Below, piece by piece: positions 40,130 to 49,836 of a DNA stretch of 64,000 nt. The notes beneath the pieces are model-generated. The model was given only the letters and a program-made list of their open reading frames with translations. It ran no database searches and was not told the origin of the DNA. Source of the stretch: Thermobacillus xylanilyticus (GTDB lineage Bacteria; Bacillota; Bacilli; Paenibacillales; Paenibacillaceae); NCBI RefSeq assembly GCF_907165215.1, contig NZ_CAJRAY010000038.1, positions 57,497 through 121,496 of the forward strand, in the 5' to 3' direction. The position numbers and the translations under genes are program-made. How positions within the stretch are numbered: position 1 is the stretch's first letter; each line of letters begins with the position of its first letter.

Positions 40130-43027
40130 TTATCTGCTTCCGCGCCGCTTTGCTGCGAGCAGACGCTCCATCGGAGACCCGGCTGCGCCCCCGGAATCCG
40201 GGCTGCCGGCGTCCGGGAGAACGGAATGCGAACCGTTGGAAGGGGTCGATCCGGTTGCACTTGGACCGGCACGGGCAGCATCCGTGCCGCCGGTCTCCCC
40301 GGCGCGGACATTCGGCGGGTCGTCTTCGGCCATCCGCGGCTTCCGGTCCCGCGGCCTGATCCCGCCGCCCGCATAGAATTCGCCGGTGCTCCGGGTCCGT
40401 TCCTTGAGCCGCGACCATGCGGCGGCACCCGCCGCATCCGCGCCCGGCCTCTGCCGGACGGCAAATCTGCCGGCCAGGGCGGCGGCGATCCTGTTCCACG
40501 GCAGCGACAGCCGACGCACGGCGATGTCGGCGAGCCACAGCAGCAGCGCAGCGATGAGCAAACCCCGCGTCAGATCGACTTTCCCGCGCGCCGCAATCCG
40601 TTCGATGCGGAACACCTCGTCGGGGTGTTCCGGCGACAGCATGCGCCCGCCCGTCATCTGTGCGATTTCCTCAAGCAGCGCCCGCCCGTCTTCTTCGCCG
40701 GCAAGCCGGAATTCGGGCGAATACGGGATGACGAAACCCGCCAGCGAGCCGCCGGAAGGCGCGCCGTCCGCATCCCCGCTTTCGCTGATCCGCATGAAAT
40801 ACGCGCCCGGCCGGACGTTTTGGAGCCGCACGGCATATTCCCCGGGCGCAACCGGAACGGGTCGAACCGTTTCCGTAACGCCGTCTTCTCCCGCCAGCGA
40901 TGCCGTCAGATTGCCTGTGCCGGCTGCGCCCTGGGCGGTGATGGTCAATTCCGCGTCTCCGCCTTCCAGCCTTGCCTTCACAAGCCAGGGGTCGGTCGAA
41001 AATTGCGGGAACGTCCATTTCACCCATGCGGCCAGCATGTCGGGAAATTGCGGCCAGGACGTCCAATCCGCCGACCATTTGCCTGTCAGATCGCTCGTCC
41101 AGGCGACCGAACGGCCGGCTCCGAACGACCAGCGCGCCAGCAGCGGATCGCCTTCCGGAGACAGGAGCACCGTCTCGGCCGTCTCTTTGGGCGTTGTCGC
41201 CACATACGCGTCAACGGCGGGAACGCCCGCAGAGAACAGCGGGAGCCAGCCGCCGGCCTGCCCGATCGCGGGGACGAACCGGTTCTCCACGATGTAGGTC
41301 CGTGCCATCATCGCCGTCTCCCGGCTGAAAATGGCCGGGATCGTGCTTTGATCGGCGGTGTAATAATACCGTCCCTTCGCCGCGTCGGCCAGCCGCTTCA
41401 GCAGCTCCGTATCCGCGTCCATGCCGACGGCGACCGTCGACATCGTAATGCCCGCTTCGTTCATCGCGGCCGTCAATGCGTTATAATCGTTGTTTCCCGC
41501 CGACATGCCGTCCGTGAGCAGAATGATGTGCCGGCGCTGGGCTTCTATCTCCAGCATCCGGTCGAGCGCGGCGGCAACGGCCGGATGGATGTCGGTGCCG
41601 CCCGCAGGCTGTATTCCCTGCACCGCTTCCGCGACCGCATCGCGATCCGCCAGCTTCGCCGGTTCGACGACCCACCACGGAGAATCGTCGAACGCGACGA
41701 CGCCGACCGTGTCCGAGTCGCGCAGCAGTCCGATCGCGCGCAGCGCCGCTTCTTTCGCCAGTTCCAGCTTGCCGCCGTCCATGCTGCCCGACCGGTCGAT
41801 GACCAGGATGAGGCCGAGGGACGGCATCTGCCGCCGCCCTTTCAGATCCATGTAGACCGGCAGCGCGCGTTCGAGCGGCGTCTCGAAATAGCCGCCGAGG
41901 CCGTAGCTGTCCGCGCCTCCGGCGGCAACGAGCCCGATGCCGAGATCGCCGACGGCGGATGCCAGCCGCTCCATTACCGTACCGGACAACCGCGTTGCCG
42001 GCACATTGTTCAGCACGACCGCGTCATATCGGGCGTAATCGGCAAGTTCCACGGACAACTGTTCAGGCGGCAGCAGATCGTACGGAATGAGCGACGCCTC
42101 AAGCGCCGACACGATGTTGGCCGACGTGCCCGGCTCGCCTTCGACGACGAGCACGCGCGGCGGCCCTTCGACCCGGCTGAATCCGTAAGCCGTGTCGTTC
42201 TGCGCCCGTTCGTCCCCCGGCATGTAGATTTCGGCGCGATAGCGGTTGAACCCGGCGGACCCGGCGATGTTTTGAAACAGATAGCGGTTGACGCCGGACG
42301 ACAGCCGCACCGTCTCGCGGGCGATCTCGCGCTCGTTCTCGAACAGCCTCAGCTCGGCCTCGCGCTCCGCGGTGCTGGCGACTTCCAGCTCGATCGTGAA
42401 CCGCTCGCCGAGCCTGACCGAAGCCGGCGTCTGGAGCGACTCGATCGCCGCGTCGTCCGCGGCTCGGGAGGCGAGCGGCACGACATCGACAGCGATGCCC
42501 TGCGACCTGAGCAGCCGGCTCTGGCGAATGGCATCGCCCACGTTGCCTCGGCCGTCCGAGAGCAGGACGATCCTTCCGCCTTCCGGGAGCAGGCTCGCCG
42601 CGAGCCGCAGGCCGTCGGTTATGTTCGAATACACGGGATCGATGCCCGCACGCAGCGCGGGCGCACCGCCTTCCGTCGTCAGCGGCCGCTCCACTGCCGC
42701 GGTTCGGCCGAACGAGACGATGCCGGCCCGATCGCCGTCTTCCTTGCCGTCGAGCGCCTCGCCGATCCAGCCGGCGATGCTTGCATCGTCCGCGACGCTT
42801 GCCGAGCGGTCGGCGACGAAGACCACCGCCCGGTAATCATCGCGAAACGTCGGTGCAAAGCCCGATGCGACAGAGATGAGCAGCAGCAGGATGACGGCGC
42901 GCAGCGTAAATGCGGCGGCTTTGCGCGGCCCCGACAGCCGAAGCGTACGCTTCCATGCCCAAAACAGCCACGCGGCAGCCGGGATGATGAGCAGCAGCAG
43001 CCACGGCTGGTCAAAATGCAGCCCCAC
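40130..43027 (-). CDS. Large membrane protein with two von Willebrand A domains and a GATase-like domain
   Basis: A 965-residue protein. Helices at about residues 8-26 and 40-56 precede a first VWA domain with metal site DRSASV (Asp73). A class I glutamine-amidotransferase-like fold follows (PRVLVVEGEPG to VAAGGADSYG, 290-375), then a second VWA domain with a full MIDAS, DRSGSMDGG (Asp411). A further helix near 850 and a disordered Gly/Pro/Ser tail end the protein. The start is GTG at 43027 behind GGGAGGTG, inside the end of the preceding gene. It is last in the MoxR-DUF58-VWA operon. The function is unknown; such operons are tied to assembly or surveillance of envelope complexes. Confidence 0.8.
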   Translation of the reverse strand: MGLHFDQPWLLLLIIPAAAWLFWAWKRTLRLSGPRKAAAFTLRAVILLLLISVASGFAPTFRDDYRAVVFVADRSASVADDASIAGWIGEALDGKEDGDRAGIVSFGRTAAVERPLTTEGGAPALRAGIDPVYSNITDGLRLAASLLPEGGRIVLLSDGRGNVGDAIRQSRLLRSQGIAVDVVPLASRAADDAAIESLQTPASVRLGERFTIELEVASTAEREAELRLFENEREIARETVRLSSGVNRYLFQNIAGSAGFNRYRAEIYMPGDERAQNDTAYGFSRVEGPPRVLVVEGEPGTSANIVSALEASLIPYDLLPPEQLSVELADYARYDAVVLNNVPATRLSGTVMERLASAVGDLGIGLVAAGGADSYGLGGYFETPLERALPVYMDLKGRRQMPSLGLILVIDRSGSMDGGKLELAKEAALRAIGLLRDSDTVGVVAFDDSPWWVVEPAKLADRDAVAEAVQGIQPAGGTDIHPAVAAALDRMLEIEAQRRHIILLTDGMSAGNNDYNALTAAMNEAGITMSTVAVGMDADTELLKRLADAAKGRYYYTADQSTIPAIFSRETAMMARTYIVENRFVPAIGQAGGWLPLFSAGVPAVDAYVATTPKETAETVLLSPEGDPLLARWSFGAGRSVAWTSDLTGKWSADWTSWPQFPDMLAAWVKWTFPQFSTDPWLVKARLEGGDAELTITAQGAAGTGNLTASLAGEDGVTETVRPVPVAPGEYAVRLQNVRPGAYFMRISESGDADGAPSGGSLAGFVIPYSPEFRLAGEEDGRALLEEIAQMTGGRMLSPEHPDEVFRIERIAARGKVDLTRGLLIAALLLWLADIAVRRLSLPWNRIAAALAGRFAVRQRPGADAAGAAAWSRLKERTRSTGEFYAGGGIRPRDRKPRMAEDDPPNVRAGETGGTDAARAGPSATGSTPSNGSHSVLPDAGSPDSGGAAGSPMERLLAAKRRGSR

Positions 43028-44978
43028 GCCGGTACACCTCCCATTCCGCCGCCAGAAGCAGCAACAGCAGAACGGCGATGTACGGCACGAGGTCGATCCA
43101 GGCATCCGACTGACCCGATGCCGCTTCTTCCGCGCCGTCCGGCGTTCCCGACGCCGCATCGCCCGTCTCCCTGCCGGTTCCCGGAAGGCCGGTTCCGGAG
43201 AGCGGCTCGTCCGTCCACATCCCTTCCGCTTCCGCCGCGTGGACGGCGAGCAGCCGGGCGCCCAGCACCCGGTCGGCCGCATCGTATTCGACAAAACGGT
43301 AAAGGCCGGGGACGCCGGGCACCGTCTGTACGGCGGACACCGCGCCGTCCGCGTTTCGTTCCGCTTCAACTGCGGCGGATGCGGATGCCGTCCGGACGGG
43401 CGCCGTCTCCAGCGTCTCCCAGACCGCCCGCACCGTGCCGCTCCTTATGCCGATCTCGATCCGGCTGCCCGCTTCCGCCCGGCCGAGGTGTCCGCCCGCG
43501 GCGCCGCCGAGCCATTCGGCCGCCTGTGCGGCGAGAATCGGGAAATCGGGCCGCAGCGGCAGATCGGAATCGGCGGGATCGAACGCCAGAACGAGCTGCG
43601 GGCGGCCGTCCGCAGCCCCGGCATAGAGCACCGGCACGCCGCCGTACACGGCGACCGGCTCCATGCCGGGGCCGGGATCGGCCTGCACGATCCGCGCGAT
43701 GTGCGTATCGGCCAACGTGATATGGGCCGTGACGGGATGCGGCCGGATGTCGACCCGGTTGTCCGCCGGTTCGGTTGCCGTTCCGCCCCGGGGCGGCGAT
43801 GAAGCGGTCCAGATGCGCCATACCGGCCTGGAAGCGAGCAGGCTGCGCCAGGCGGCCGAGTCCAGCTTTCGTTCGTCCGCTCCGTACAGCACGATCCAGT
43901 CGATGCCGGCCGCCGATTCATCGTCGGGTTCGAAGCGGTCCGGATCGGCCTGCACGATGTCGACGCCCGCCAATTCGAGCGCGGCGGTGAGGAACAGGCT
44001 GCGTTCGCCGACGAGCAGCACCCGGCTCGCTGAAGCCGCAGCCGGGAACGCGAAGGCCGCGTTGTCCGCTGCGTAATCGTCTGCCGTGCGCAGATCGGCG
44101 CGGTAGTAGTCCGCCGCCGGCAAACCTTCGAAGGAGAATACGCGCTGCTCGCCGGGCTCCAGCCGGAACGTCCGCTCCGCCGCCGGCGCCTTGCCGCCGG
44201 CGGGCACAAGCGCGAGCGTGCCTTCCGCCGGGCGCGCACCGTAATGGATGAGCGTCACGGCAGCCGCATGCGATTCCGCTCCGGCTTGCAGGCCGAATGC
44301 GGCGACGGACGTATTGGCGCCGTCCCTGCCCGCCGCGAACAGGCGGATGGCGGACGCCTCGACCGTTGCGCCGCCCGCGCGGATCCGGCCGTCCGTCGCC
44401 AGCCACAGCTCGGCGCCTTCCTTGTTCCGGACCAGCGCATCGGCCAGCGTGAGCGCCGCTTCCTCGTCCGTGCGCCCGTAGTGCGGACCGATCGCTTCCA
44501 ACGCGCGGCGGATCTTGCGCCGATCGGTCTCGTCCTGCAGGATCAACTCCGGCTCGCCGCCCGCCGCGATCAGGGTCACCGGACGGGAGGACGGCAGCTC
44601 CTCCGCCGCGGCCGCGACGGCTTGCAGCGCCTCGCCCAAGGCGTCGGCTTCGCCGCTTCCGCGAGACGCGGCCGCCGTCATGCTGGCCGAACGGTCGACG
44701 ACGATGACGACCGGCGCAGCGGACGAGGCCTGCCCCATGACGTGCGGACGCATCAGCGCAAAGACGAGGCACGCCGCCGCGATGAGCTGCAGAAGCAGCA
44801 GCAGGGTGCGGCGCAGCCGCTGCCAGGGCCGGTTCGCTTCCTGCTCGCGCAGCGCCCGCCGCCACAGCAGATGGCTTGCGATCTCGGTCTCCGGGTACCG
44901 GCGTCTCAGCAGATACATCAGCAGAATGGCCGGCAGCGCCAGCGCGAAAACGGCCGAAGCGGCGGACTGAAACAGCAT
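43011..44978 (-). CDS. BatA-like VWA membrane protein
   Basis: A 655-residue protein. An N-terminal BatA domain has two helices (residues 5-24 and 58-76) with YLLRRRYPETEIASHLLW between them. A VWA domain carries MIDAS DRSASM at Asp95. A long C-terminal region follows, with a GATase-like segment and a final helix near 635. GAAGGAGGGAGAAC precedes the ATG. It shares its plan with the next gene and probably pairs with it, with DUF58 as a third partner. Confidence 0.8.
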   Translation of the reverse strand: MLFQSAASAVFALALPAILLMYLLRRRYPETEIASHLLWRRALREQEANRPWQRLRRTLLLLLQLIAAACLVFALMRPHVMGQASSAAPVVIVVDRSASMTAAASRGSGEADALGEALQAVAAAAEELPSSRPVTLIAAGGEPELILQDETDRRKIRRALEAIGPHYGRTDEEAALTLADALVRNKEGAELWLATDGRIRAGGATVEASAIRLFAAGRDGANTSVAAFGLQAGAESHAAAVTLIHYGARPAEGTLALVPAGGKAPAAERTFRLEPGEQRVFSFEGLPAADYYRADLRTADDYAADNAAFAFPAAASASRVLLVGERSLFLTAALELAGVDIVQADPDRFEPDDESAAGIDWIVLYGADERKLDSAAWRSLLASRPVWRIWTASSPPRGGTATEPADNRVDIRPHPVTAHITLADTHIARIVQADPGPGMEPVAVYGGVPVLYAGAADGRPQLVLAFDPADSDLPLRPDFPILAAQAAEWLGGAAGGHLGRAEAGSRIEIGIRSGTVRAVWETLETAPVRTASASAAVEAERNADGAVSAVQTVPGVPGLYRFVEYDAADRVLGARLLAVHAAEAEGMWTDEPLSGTGLPGTGRETGDAASGTPDGAEEAASGQSDAWIDLVPYIAVLLLLLLAAEWEVYRRGAAF

Positions 44979-45017
44979 GTTCTCCCTCCTTCGCGTTCAA
45001 GTTCGGCACCGATCCGA

Positions 45018-46004
45018 TCAACGCGGCCGCTGCAGCAATCCGTGCCGCGCCATGCGGACGAGCACCGTCTCCTCGAGCGGCACGGACGTATCGACGGCGA
45101 AATAGACGAAGCCGAGCTCCATGCATCTTCTTCGAATGGCCCGGACGTGTTCCTTCAGCGCTTCATCATAGGCGCGCAGCGCGTTCTCGTGAACGGCCAC
45201 ATCCTTCGCCGCTTCCGTCTCGGCGTCAATGAGCCGAAGCTCGCCGCGCAGCGCCGGCCGCCACTCGTCCGGCGCGAGCACATGCACGAAGACAAGATGC
45301 TGTCGCGCCGAGGCGAACGCCTTGAGCGTCTCCTCAATCCCCGAGGCATACAGCCCGTCCGTCAGCAGCCAGCTGACGCCGGGCCACGGCGGCAGCGCGC
45401 CGGGCGCAGCAAGCGGGACCCGGAGATCCTCGGCGCCGGGATCGGCGGCAGGGCCAAGCGACTGTTCAAGGAATTCGAACAAGCGGTGCGCCGCGCCGCG
45501 TCCCCTGGCCGGATGAAGACGGCCTTCGACGCTGCCGGCAAAGCGGACGGCCGCGGCGCGGTCGTCGCCGCAAAGGGCGGCATAGCCGGCGCACGCCGCA
45601 ATCCGGGCGGCATAAAGCAGCTTGTTCGTGTCCGACCATGTGTCCGGATTCGTCTCCGGTTTTCCGGGCTCGAAACGCATGGACCGGGATACATCCAGAT
45701 AGAACGTGACATCCGTCTCCTGTTCGTCCCAATATTGCCGGATATAAGCCCGCCCTGTGCGGCCGTAGACGTTCCAGTCCAGCCGCCGGATATCGTCGCC
45801 CGGCACATATGCCCGGTAGTCCGCGAATTCGAGCGAACTGCCGAGCGCGCCGGAACGCCGTTTACCCTGCTGCGTGCCGCGCGTCCGCCCGGAAGCCGCA
45901 ACGGCCAGCCGTTCGACGCCCCTCAGCAGCGATTCTCCGGGCCGAACCAGCTTGCCTTTGTTTCCCTCCGGGGCGGAATGACCGGCTCGGTCCGCCGCGC
46001 TCAC
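45018..46004 (-). CDS. DUF58 protein
   Basis: A 328-residue DUF58/VWA-like protein with the hallmark RLDWNVYGRTG near residue 85, preceded by EFADYRAYVPGDD. No membrane helix is present. DUF58 proteins accompany MoxR ATPases and are thought to be their adaptor or substrate. The start is GTG overlapping the MoxR stop as GTGA. Confidence 0.85.
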   Translation of the reverse strand: MSAADRAGHSAPEGNKGKLVRPGESLLRGVERLAVAASGRTRGTQQGKRRSGALGSSLEFADYRAYVPGDDIRRLDWNVYGRTGRAYIRQYWDEQETDVTFYLDVSRSMRFEPGKPETNPDTWSDTNKLLYAARIAACAGYAALCGDDRAAAVRFAGSVEGRLHPARGRGAAHRLFEFLEQSLGPAADPGAEDLRVPLAAPGALPPWPGVSWLLTDGLYASGIEETLKAFASARQHLVFVHVLAPDEWRPALRGELRLIDAETEAAKDVAVHENALRAYDEALKEHVRAIRRRCMELGFVYFAVDTSVPLEETVLVRMARHGLLQRPR

Positions 46005-46993
46005 GGCGAAACCCCCGCCGCCGCGAGCACTTCCGCGACCAGCTCATCCGGCCGGATGCCGGATGCAAGCGCTTCGTAGCCGAGCACGATCCGGTGCCGG
46101 AGCACGGGCGCGGCCGCCGCGGCAAGGTCGGCGCGCGAGACGTGCAGGCGGCCGTCGAGCAGCGCGCGCACCTTCGCGATGCCGACGAGCGCCTGCACGC
46201 CGCGCGGACCGGCGCCGTAGCGGACATACCGCCGAACGGCGTCCGGAACGTCCGGCTCGCCCGCGTGGGTCAGCATGACGATCTGGACCGCCAGATCCAA
46301 CATATCGTCGGAGACGAGCACTTCCTTCGCGTACCGCTGGATGCGGTGCAGATCTTCAGCTCCCGCGGCCTTCTCCGCCTTCGCTTCGTGTGCGGAAGTG
46401 GTTCGCGCGACAATCTCCTTCAGTTCGGCGCGGCTCGGATAGGCGACGTCAATCTTGAGCAGGAAGCGGTCGAGCTGCGCTTCGGGAAGCGGGTAGGTTC
46501 CCTCCTGCTCCAGCGGATTCTGCGTCGCCAGCACGAAGAACGGCCGCGGCAGCGGATGCGTCTCGCCGCCCGCGGTCACCGTGCGCTCCTGCATCGCCTC
46601 GAGCAGGGCGCTCTGCGTTTTCGGCGTCGCCCTGTTGATCTCGTCCGCCAGGATGAGGTTCCCGAAGATCGGCCCGGGCTGGAACCGGAATGCGGCCGGC
46701 TCGCCGGCGGCGCCGAATTCGACGATGCGCGTTCCCGTAATGTCGGAAGGCATCAGGTCGGGGGTGAACTGGATGCGCGAGAACGTCAGATCCAGCGCGT
46801 CCGCCGCCGTGCGGATGAGCATCGTCTTGCCCAGTCCCGGCACGCTTTCCAGCAGCGCGTGGCCTCCGGCAATCAGGCACCACAGCAGTTGTTCGACGAC
46901 CGTCTCCTGTCCGACGATCACCTTCGCGATCTCGCGCCGAACGGCGTGGATCCGCTCGACGGCTTCCGCGATGTCCGCTTTCGATTCGATCAT
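46001..46993 (-). CDS. MoxR-type AAA+ ATPase
   Basis: A 330-residue MoxR ATPase. Its opening helix is followed by IVGQETVVEQLLWCLIAGGHALLE, Walker A VPGLGKTMLI near residue 60, LADEINRATPKTQSALLEAM near 118, and ATQNPLEQEGTYPLPEAQLDRF near 155 with sensor and Arg residues. It acts as a chaperone that inserts or remodels metal or VWA proteins. ATG at 46993 has GGGAGG 5 bases upstream; GTG at 47020, overlapping the previous stop, is the weaker option. Confidence 0.9.
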   Translation of the reverse strand: MIESKADIAEAVERIHAVRREIAKVIVGQETVVEQLLWCLIAGGHALLESVPGLGKTMLIRTAADALDLTFSRIQFTPDLMPSDITGTRIVEFGAAGEPAAFRFQPGPIFGNLILADEINRATPKTQSALLEAMQERTVTAGGETHPLPRPFFVLATQNPLEQEGTYPLPEAQLDRFLLKIDVAYPSRAELKEIVARTTSAHEAKAEKAAGAEDLHRIQRYAKEVLVSDDMLDLAVQIVMLTHAGEPDVPDAVRRYVRYGAGPRGVQALVGIAKVRALLDGRLHVSRADLAAAAAPVLRHRIVLGYEALASGIRPDELVAEVLAAAGVSP

Positions 46994-47016
46994 GGCATCC
47001 TCCCGTTCCGAATCGT

Positions 47017-48777
47017 TCACCGATCCGGCTGTATCTCATCGAAATAGTTCTTGACGCGCTCCTTCAGCGAAGGCGGCAGCGTGCCGGCCGACAATGCGCG
47101 ACGGGCGTCCGCTTCGTAGGACGCGTACACTTCTTCGTAACTGCGAACGCCGCCGTCGACGACCGGCGAGCTGCCGCCTTCGGTTACGGCGCCGCCGGAC
47201 GCGGGGCCGCCGTCGGTCGTCACGTCGCCTTCTCCCTCGTGGATGCGGGGCGTCGTGACGAGCTTCCGTCCGCCGCTGCCAAGACCGGCTCCGCCGCCGG
47301 TACCGCTGCCCCGGCCATTGCCGATGCCGGAGCCGCGCCCGGCGCCGTTTCCCGGTCCGCCTCCAGCGCCGCTTCCGGCAGAGCTTCCCGAACCTTTGCC
47401 GTCAGAACTTCCCGTGCCGCTTCCGCCCGAACCGCCGCCGGACGGGCTTTCCGAACCGGAGCCTTCGGATCCGCCGCCCGCAGAGCCGCCGGAAGAACCG
47501 TTTTGTCCCGACCCGCCGCCGGATTGACCGCTGCCTGGCTGCGATCCCTCCGAACCCGGCTGCCCGCCGTCCGGTGAATCCGTTCCTCCACCGCCGCCGT
47601 CTGCGCCGGCATCCGCGATGCCGTCCCAGCCGCTGCTGCCCGAACTCCCCGCGGCATCCAGACCAAGCCGCGAACCGGCCGCCGCCAGCGCGGATGCCGC
47701 CTGCTCGGCCAATGCTTGCAGCATCTCCGCGGACAACGCGCCTTCCATCGCCTGTCCGATCGCTTCCGCTGCGGCTTCCGGCTCGCCGTTTTCCAGAGCG
47801 TCCGCAGCGCGTTCAAGCGCTTCACGCAGCGCATCTTCTCCGGCTTCCGGCGACTGGCCGGCGAGTTCCCGCAGCCTATCCGCAAGCGCTTTCCGCTGTT
47901 CGGGTCCGAGCCGCGCAAACGAGCTTCCCAGGCGCTCAGCCGCTTCGGCCACCCCGCGCCTGTCGCCGCGTTCCAACGCCTGTCCGAGTTCACCGAATTC
48001 GGGTGTCCGCTGCAGTTCTTGCGCCAAAGCGCGAGTCGCCTGCAACTCCTGCTTCAGTTCGGCGGCGAGACGCGCAATCTCCCGCTCGGCTGCCTCCCAT
48101 TGGGCGCGTAGCGCGTCCGGCTCCGTCCGCAGCGTCTGCTCCCGCAGCCGGTTCAACGGCTCGGTCAATGCCTTGCGCTCTTGTTCCGACAGGCCGCCGG
48201 ATTGCCCAAGTTCGTCCAACGCCTGTTCGACGCTGACGATCTCGCCGCTCAGCGCCGCGCGGGCGGACAGCCGCTCATCCATCGGGTTCGGCAGGAGCAG
48301 CAGAATCACCGCGGCACACCAGACGGCGGCAAGACCAAGCAGGTATCGCCGCCGCTCCCGTCCGCGCGGCCACGGAATCCGTTCGCTCAGCCCGGACGCG
48401 AAACGGGCTGCCGCCGCTTCGGCGTCGGCGCGCTGCAGGCGCGCGATCGGCGTATTCAGGTGCAGCAGGTCGAGCGCCGTGACGACGGCATCGCGGGTGC
48501 CGGCGCGATCCATCTCGCGGGCCGCCGCGCGTTCGTCGATGCGAGGCCGGAAGGAAGCCGCCGCACCGGCGGCGATCCCCAGGGCGGCGAGCGCCGCCGC
48601 GATGATCGGCGCGTCCGCGATCGGCAGAAAGCGGGCCGCCGCAAGCAGCAGCACCCCCGCGCAGCTCCCGGCCAGAAGCCCGGCTGCTGCGCGCCGCACG
48701 AGCCGGACAGCCATGAGGCGCCGGCGCACCGGTTTCAGCAATTGCAGAAGCTGCGGTTGATGCGTTGATCGGGACAT
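47017..48777 (-). CDS. Membrane protein with a helical domain and a long Gly/Ser-rich segment
   Basis: A 586-residue protein of unrecognised family. There are two adjacent membrane helices (about residues 28-50 and 58-75) and a third near 145-161. An Ala/Glu/Arg/Leu-rich helical region (180-370) is followed by 127 residues that are almost only Gly, Ser, Asp, Asn and Pro (378-504) and a conserved-looking tail with YEEVYASYEADARRAL and VKNYFDEIQPDR. GGAAGGAGGGGGAGC precedes the ATG. It is first in the MoxR operon. The AT-rich gap before it (48822-48866) may hold the promoter. Confidence 0.75.
   Translation of the reverse strand: MSRSTHQPQLLQLLKPVRRRLMAVRLVRRAAAGLLAGSCAGVLLLAAARFLPIADAPIIAAALAALGIAAGAAASFRPRIDERAAAREMDRAGTRDAVVTALDLLHLNTPIARLQRADAEAAAARFASGLSERIPWPRGRERRRYLLGLAAVWCAAVILLLLPNPMDERLSARAALSGEIVSVEQALDELGQSGGLSEQERKALTEPLNRLREQTLRTEPDALRAQWEAAEREIARLAAELKQELQATRALAQELQRTPEFGELGQALERGDRRGVAEAAERLGSSFARLGPEQRKALADRLRELAGQSPEAGEDALREALERAADALENGEPEAAAEAIGQAMEGALSAEMLQALAEQAASALAAAGSRLGLDAAGSSGSSGWDGIADAGADGGGGGTDSPDGGQPGSEGSQPGSGQSGGGSGQNGSSGGSAGGGSEGSGSESPSGGGSGGSGTGSSDGKGSGSSAGSGAGGGPGNGAGRGSGIGNGRGSGTGGGAGLGSGGRKLVTTPRIHEGEGDVTTDGGPASGGAVTEGGSSPVVDGGVRSYEEVYASYEADARRALSAGTLPPSLKERVKNYFDEIQPDR
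47266..47646 (-). repeat. Gly/Ser-rich low-complexity coding segment
   Basis: Encodes residues 378-504 of the protein at 47017-48777. The DNA is a degenerate run of GGN and AGC/TCC codons without an exact repeat unit. Confidence 0.8.
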
Positions 48778-48894
48778 GCTCCCCCTCCTTCCGGTCCGGC
48801 AGGAATGGATTCCGGGATGGACCTGCGCTATTATTTAATACCATTAATAATCAAGCACATTAACATTTCATGTGGTTGTCTGTGCGGATGGCAA

Positions 48895-49836
48895 TCAGCC
48901 TCGGCCCGCCGCCTTCTTCCGTTTCCGTTTCAGCACGGGTCGGATGTGCCGGATGCTGAGCGGAATCGCGATGACGGTCAGAATCGAGTAGACGATGAAA
49001 TATTCCTGCCACAGCTCGATCGGGGCTTCGGCAGACGACGGGCCGAACCAACCGCCGCGAAATACGCTGCGCGACAGCTCGGGTTCAAAGATGCTGACGA
49101 GCGCTGCCGCCGGATTCAGTCCCATCAAGAAGCCGAGCCAGTTGGAATAGCCGGGCGGATTCGGTTGACCCGAAGTCATGCTGTCGATCATCAGATGCAG
49201 GATCAGGTACAGGAACGCGGTGCCGCCGTACATGAACAGCGTCAAACCGTACGATGTGATGACGGACAGCATCGTGCGTTTCATCCATGTGGAGAACAGG
49301 ACGCCGAACGACCCGAACGCCAGCATTGTGAACAGATAGAAAGCGAACACCGTCCCGACCTGTCCCGGCGAAATGCCGCCGTACAGGAAGACGATGCTGA
49401 ATATCGGCATGGTCGAAATGACAAGCAAGGTCATGAAACTGAGCGAGGAAACCAGTTTGCTCAAGATGATGCTCGTCGAGCTCTGCTGCGTTGTAAGCAG
49501 CAGATTCAGCGTCTGTTTCTCCCGTTCGCTGCTGACGACGCCGGCGGTAAGCCCGGGCGTCATGAACGCGATCAATCCGAGCTGCGCGAGGCTGATGAAC
49601 AGGAACATCGTCCGGCTCCGGCCGGGATCGAAAGACGCCGCTCCGAGCCCGTAATCCATGCGGAAAATGTACATAAACCCGAACGCCAGAATGCCGATGG
49701 CCGTCAGATAGAACAGCAGCGCCCACATGGAACGAGGCGTCCGCATGCGGAGCGTGAATTCCTTGCCGAGCACCGGATTGATGAGCCTCGTCCGCAAGTC
49801 CGGCAACCGGCGCTTGGCAGCCGACTGTCCGCTCAT
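48895..49836 (-). CDS. ABC-2 type transporter permease
   Basis: A 313-residue permease with six membrane helices. It has the ABC-2 pattern VLGKEFTLRMRTPRS before the first helix and REKQTLNLLLTTQQSSTSII on a cytosolic loop near residue 105, which contacts the ATPase. It probably exports a lipid or envelope component. The ATG overlaps the stop of the ATPase gene. Confidence 0.85.
   Translation of the reverse strand: MSGQSAAKRRLPDLRTRLINPVLGKEFTLRMRTPRSMWALLFYLTAIGILAFGFMYIFRMDYGLGAASFDPGRSRTMFLFISLAQLGLIAFMTPGLTAGVVSSEREKQTLNLLLTTQQSSTSIILSKLVSSLSFMTLLVISTMPIFSIVFLYGGISPGQVGTVFAFYLFTMLAFGSFGVLFSTWMKRTMLSVITSYGLTLFMYGGTAFLYLILHLMIDSMTSGQPNPPGYSNWLGFLMGLNPAAALVSIFEPELSRSVFRGGWFGPSSAEAPIELWQEYFIVYSILTVIAIPLSIRHIRPVLKRKRKKAAGRG

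Noticed and set aside
39536..43720. Plus-strand open frame of 1394 codons
   Set aside because: It is the antisense of the VWA and rhodanese genes, made possible by GC-rich codon bias; it has no ribosome site and low-complexity Arg/Ala/Pro content.
48822..48866. AT-rich stretch as replication origin or iteron
   Set aside because: There are no repeated boxes (DnaA or iteron); it is short and best seen as a promoter for the MoxR operon.
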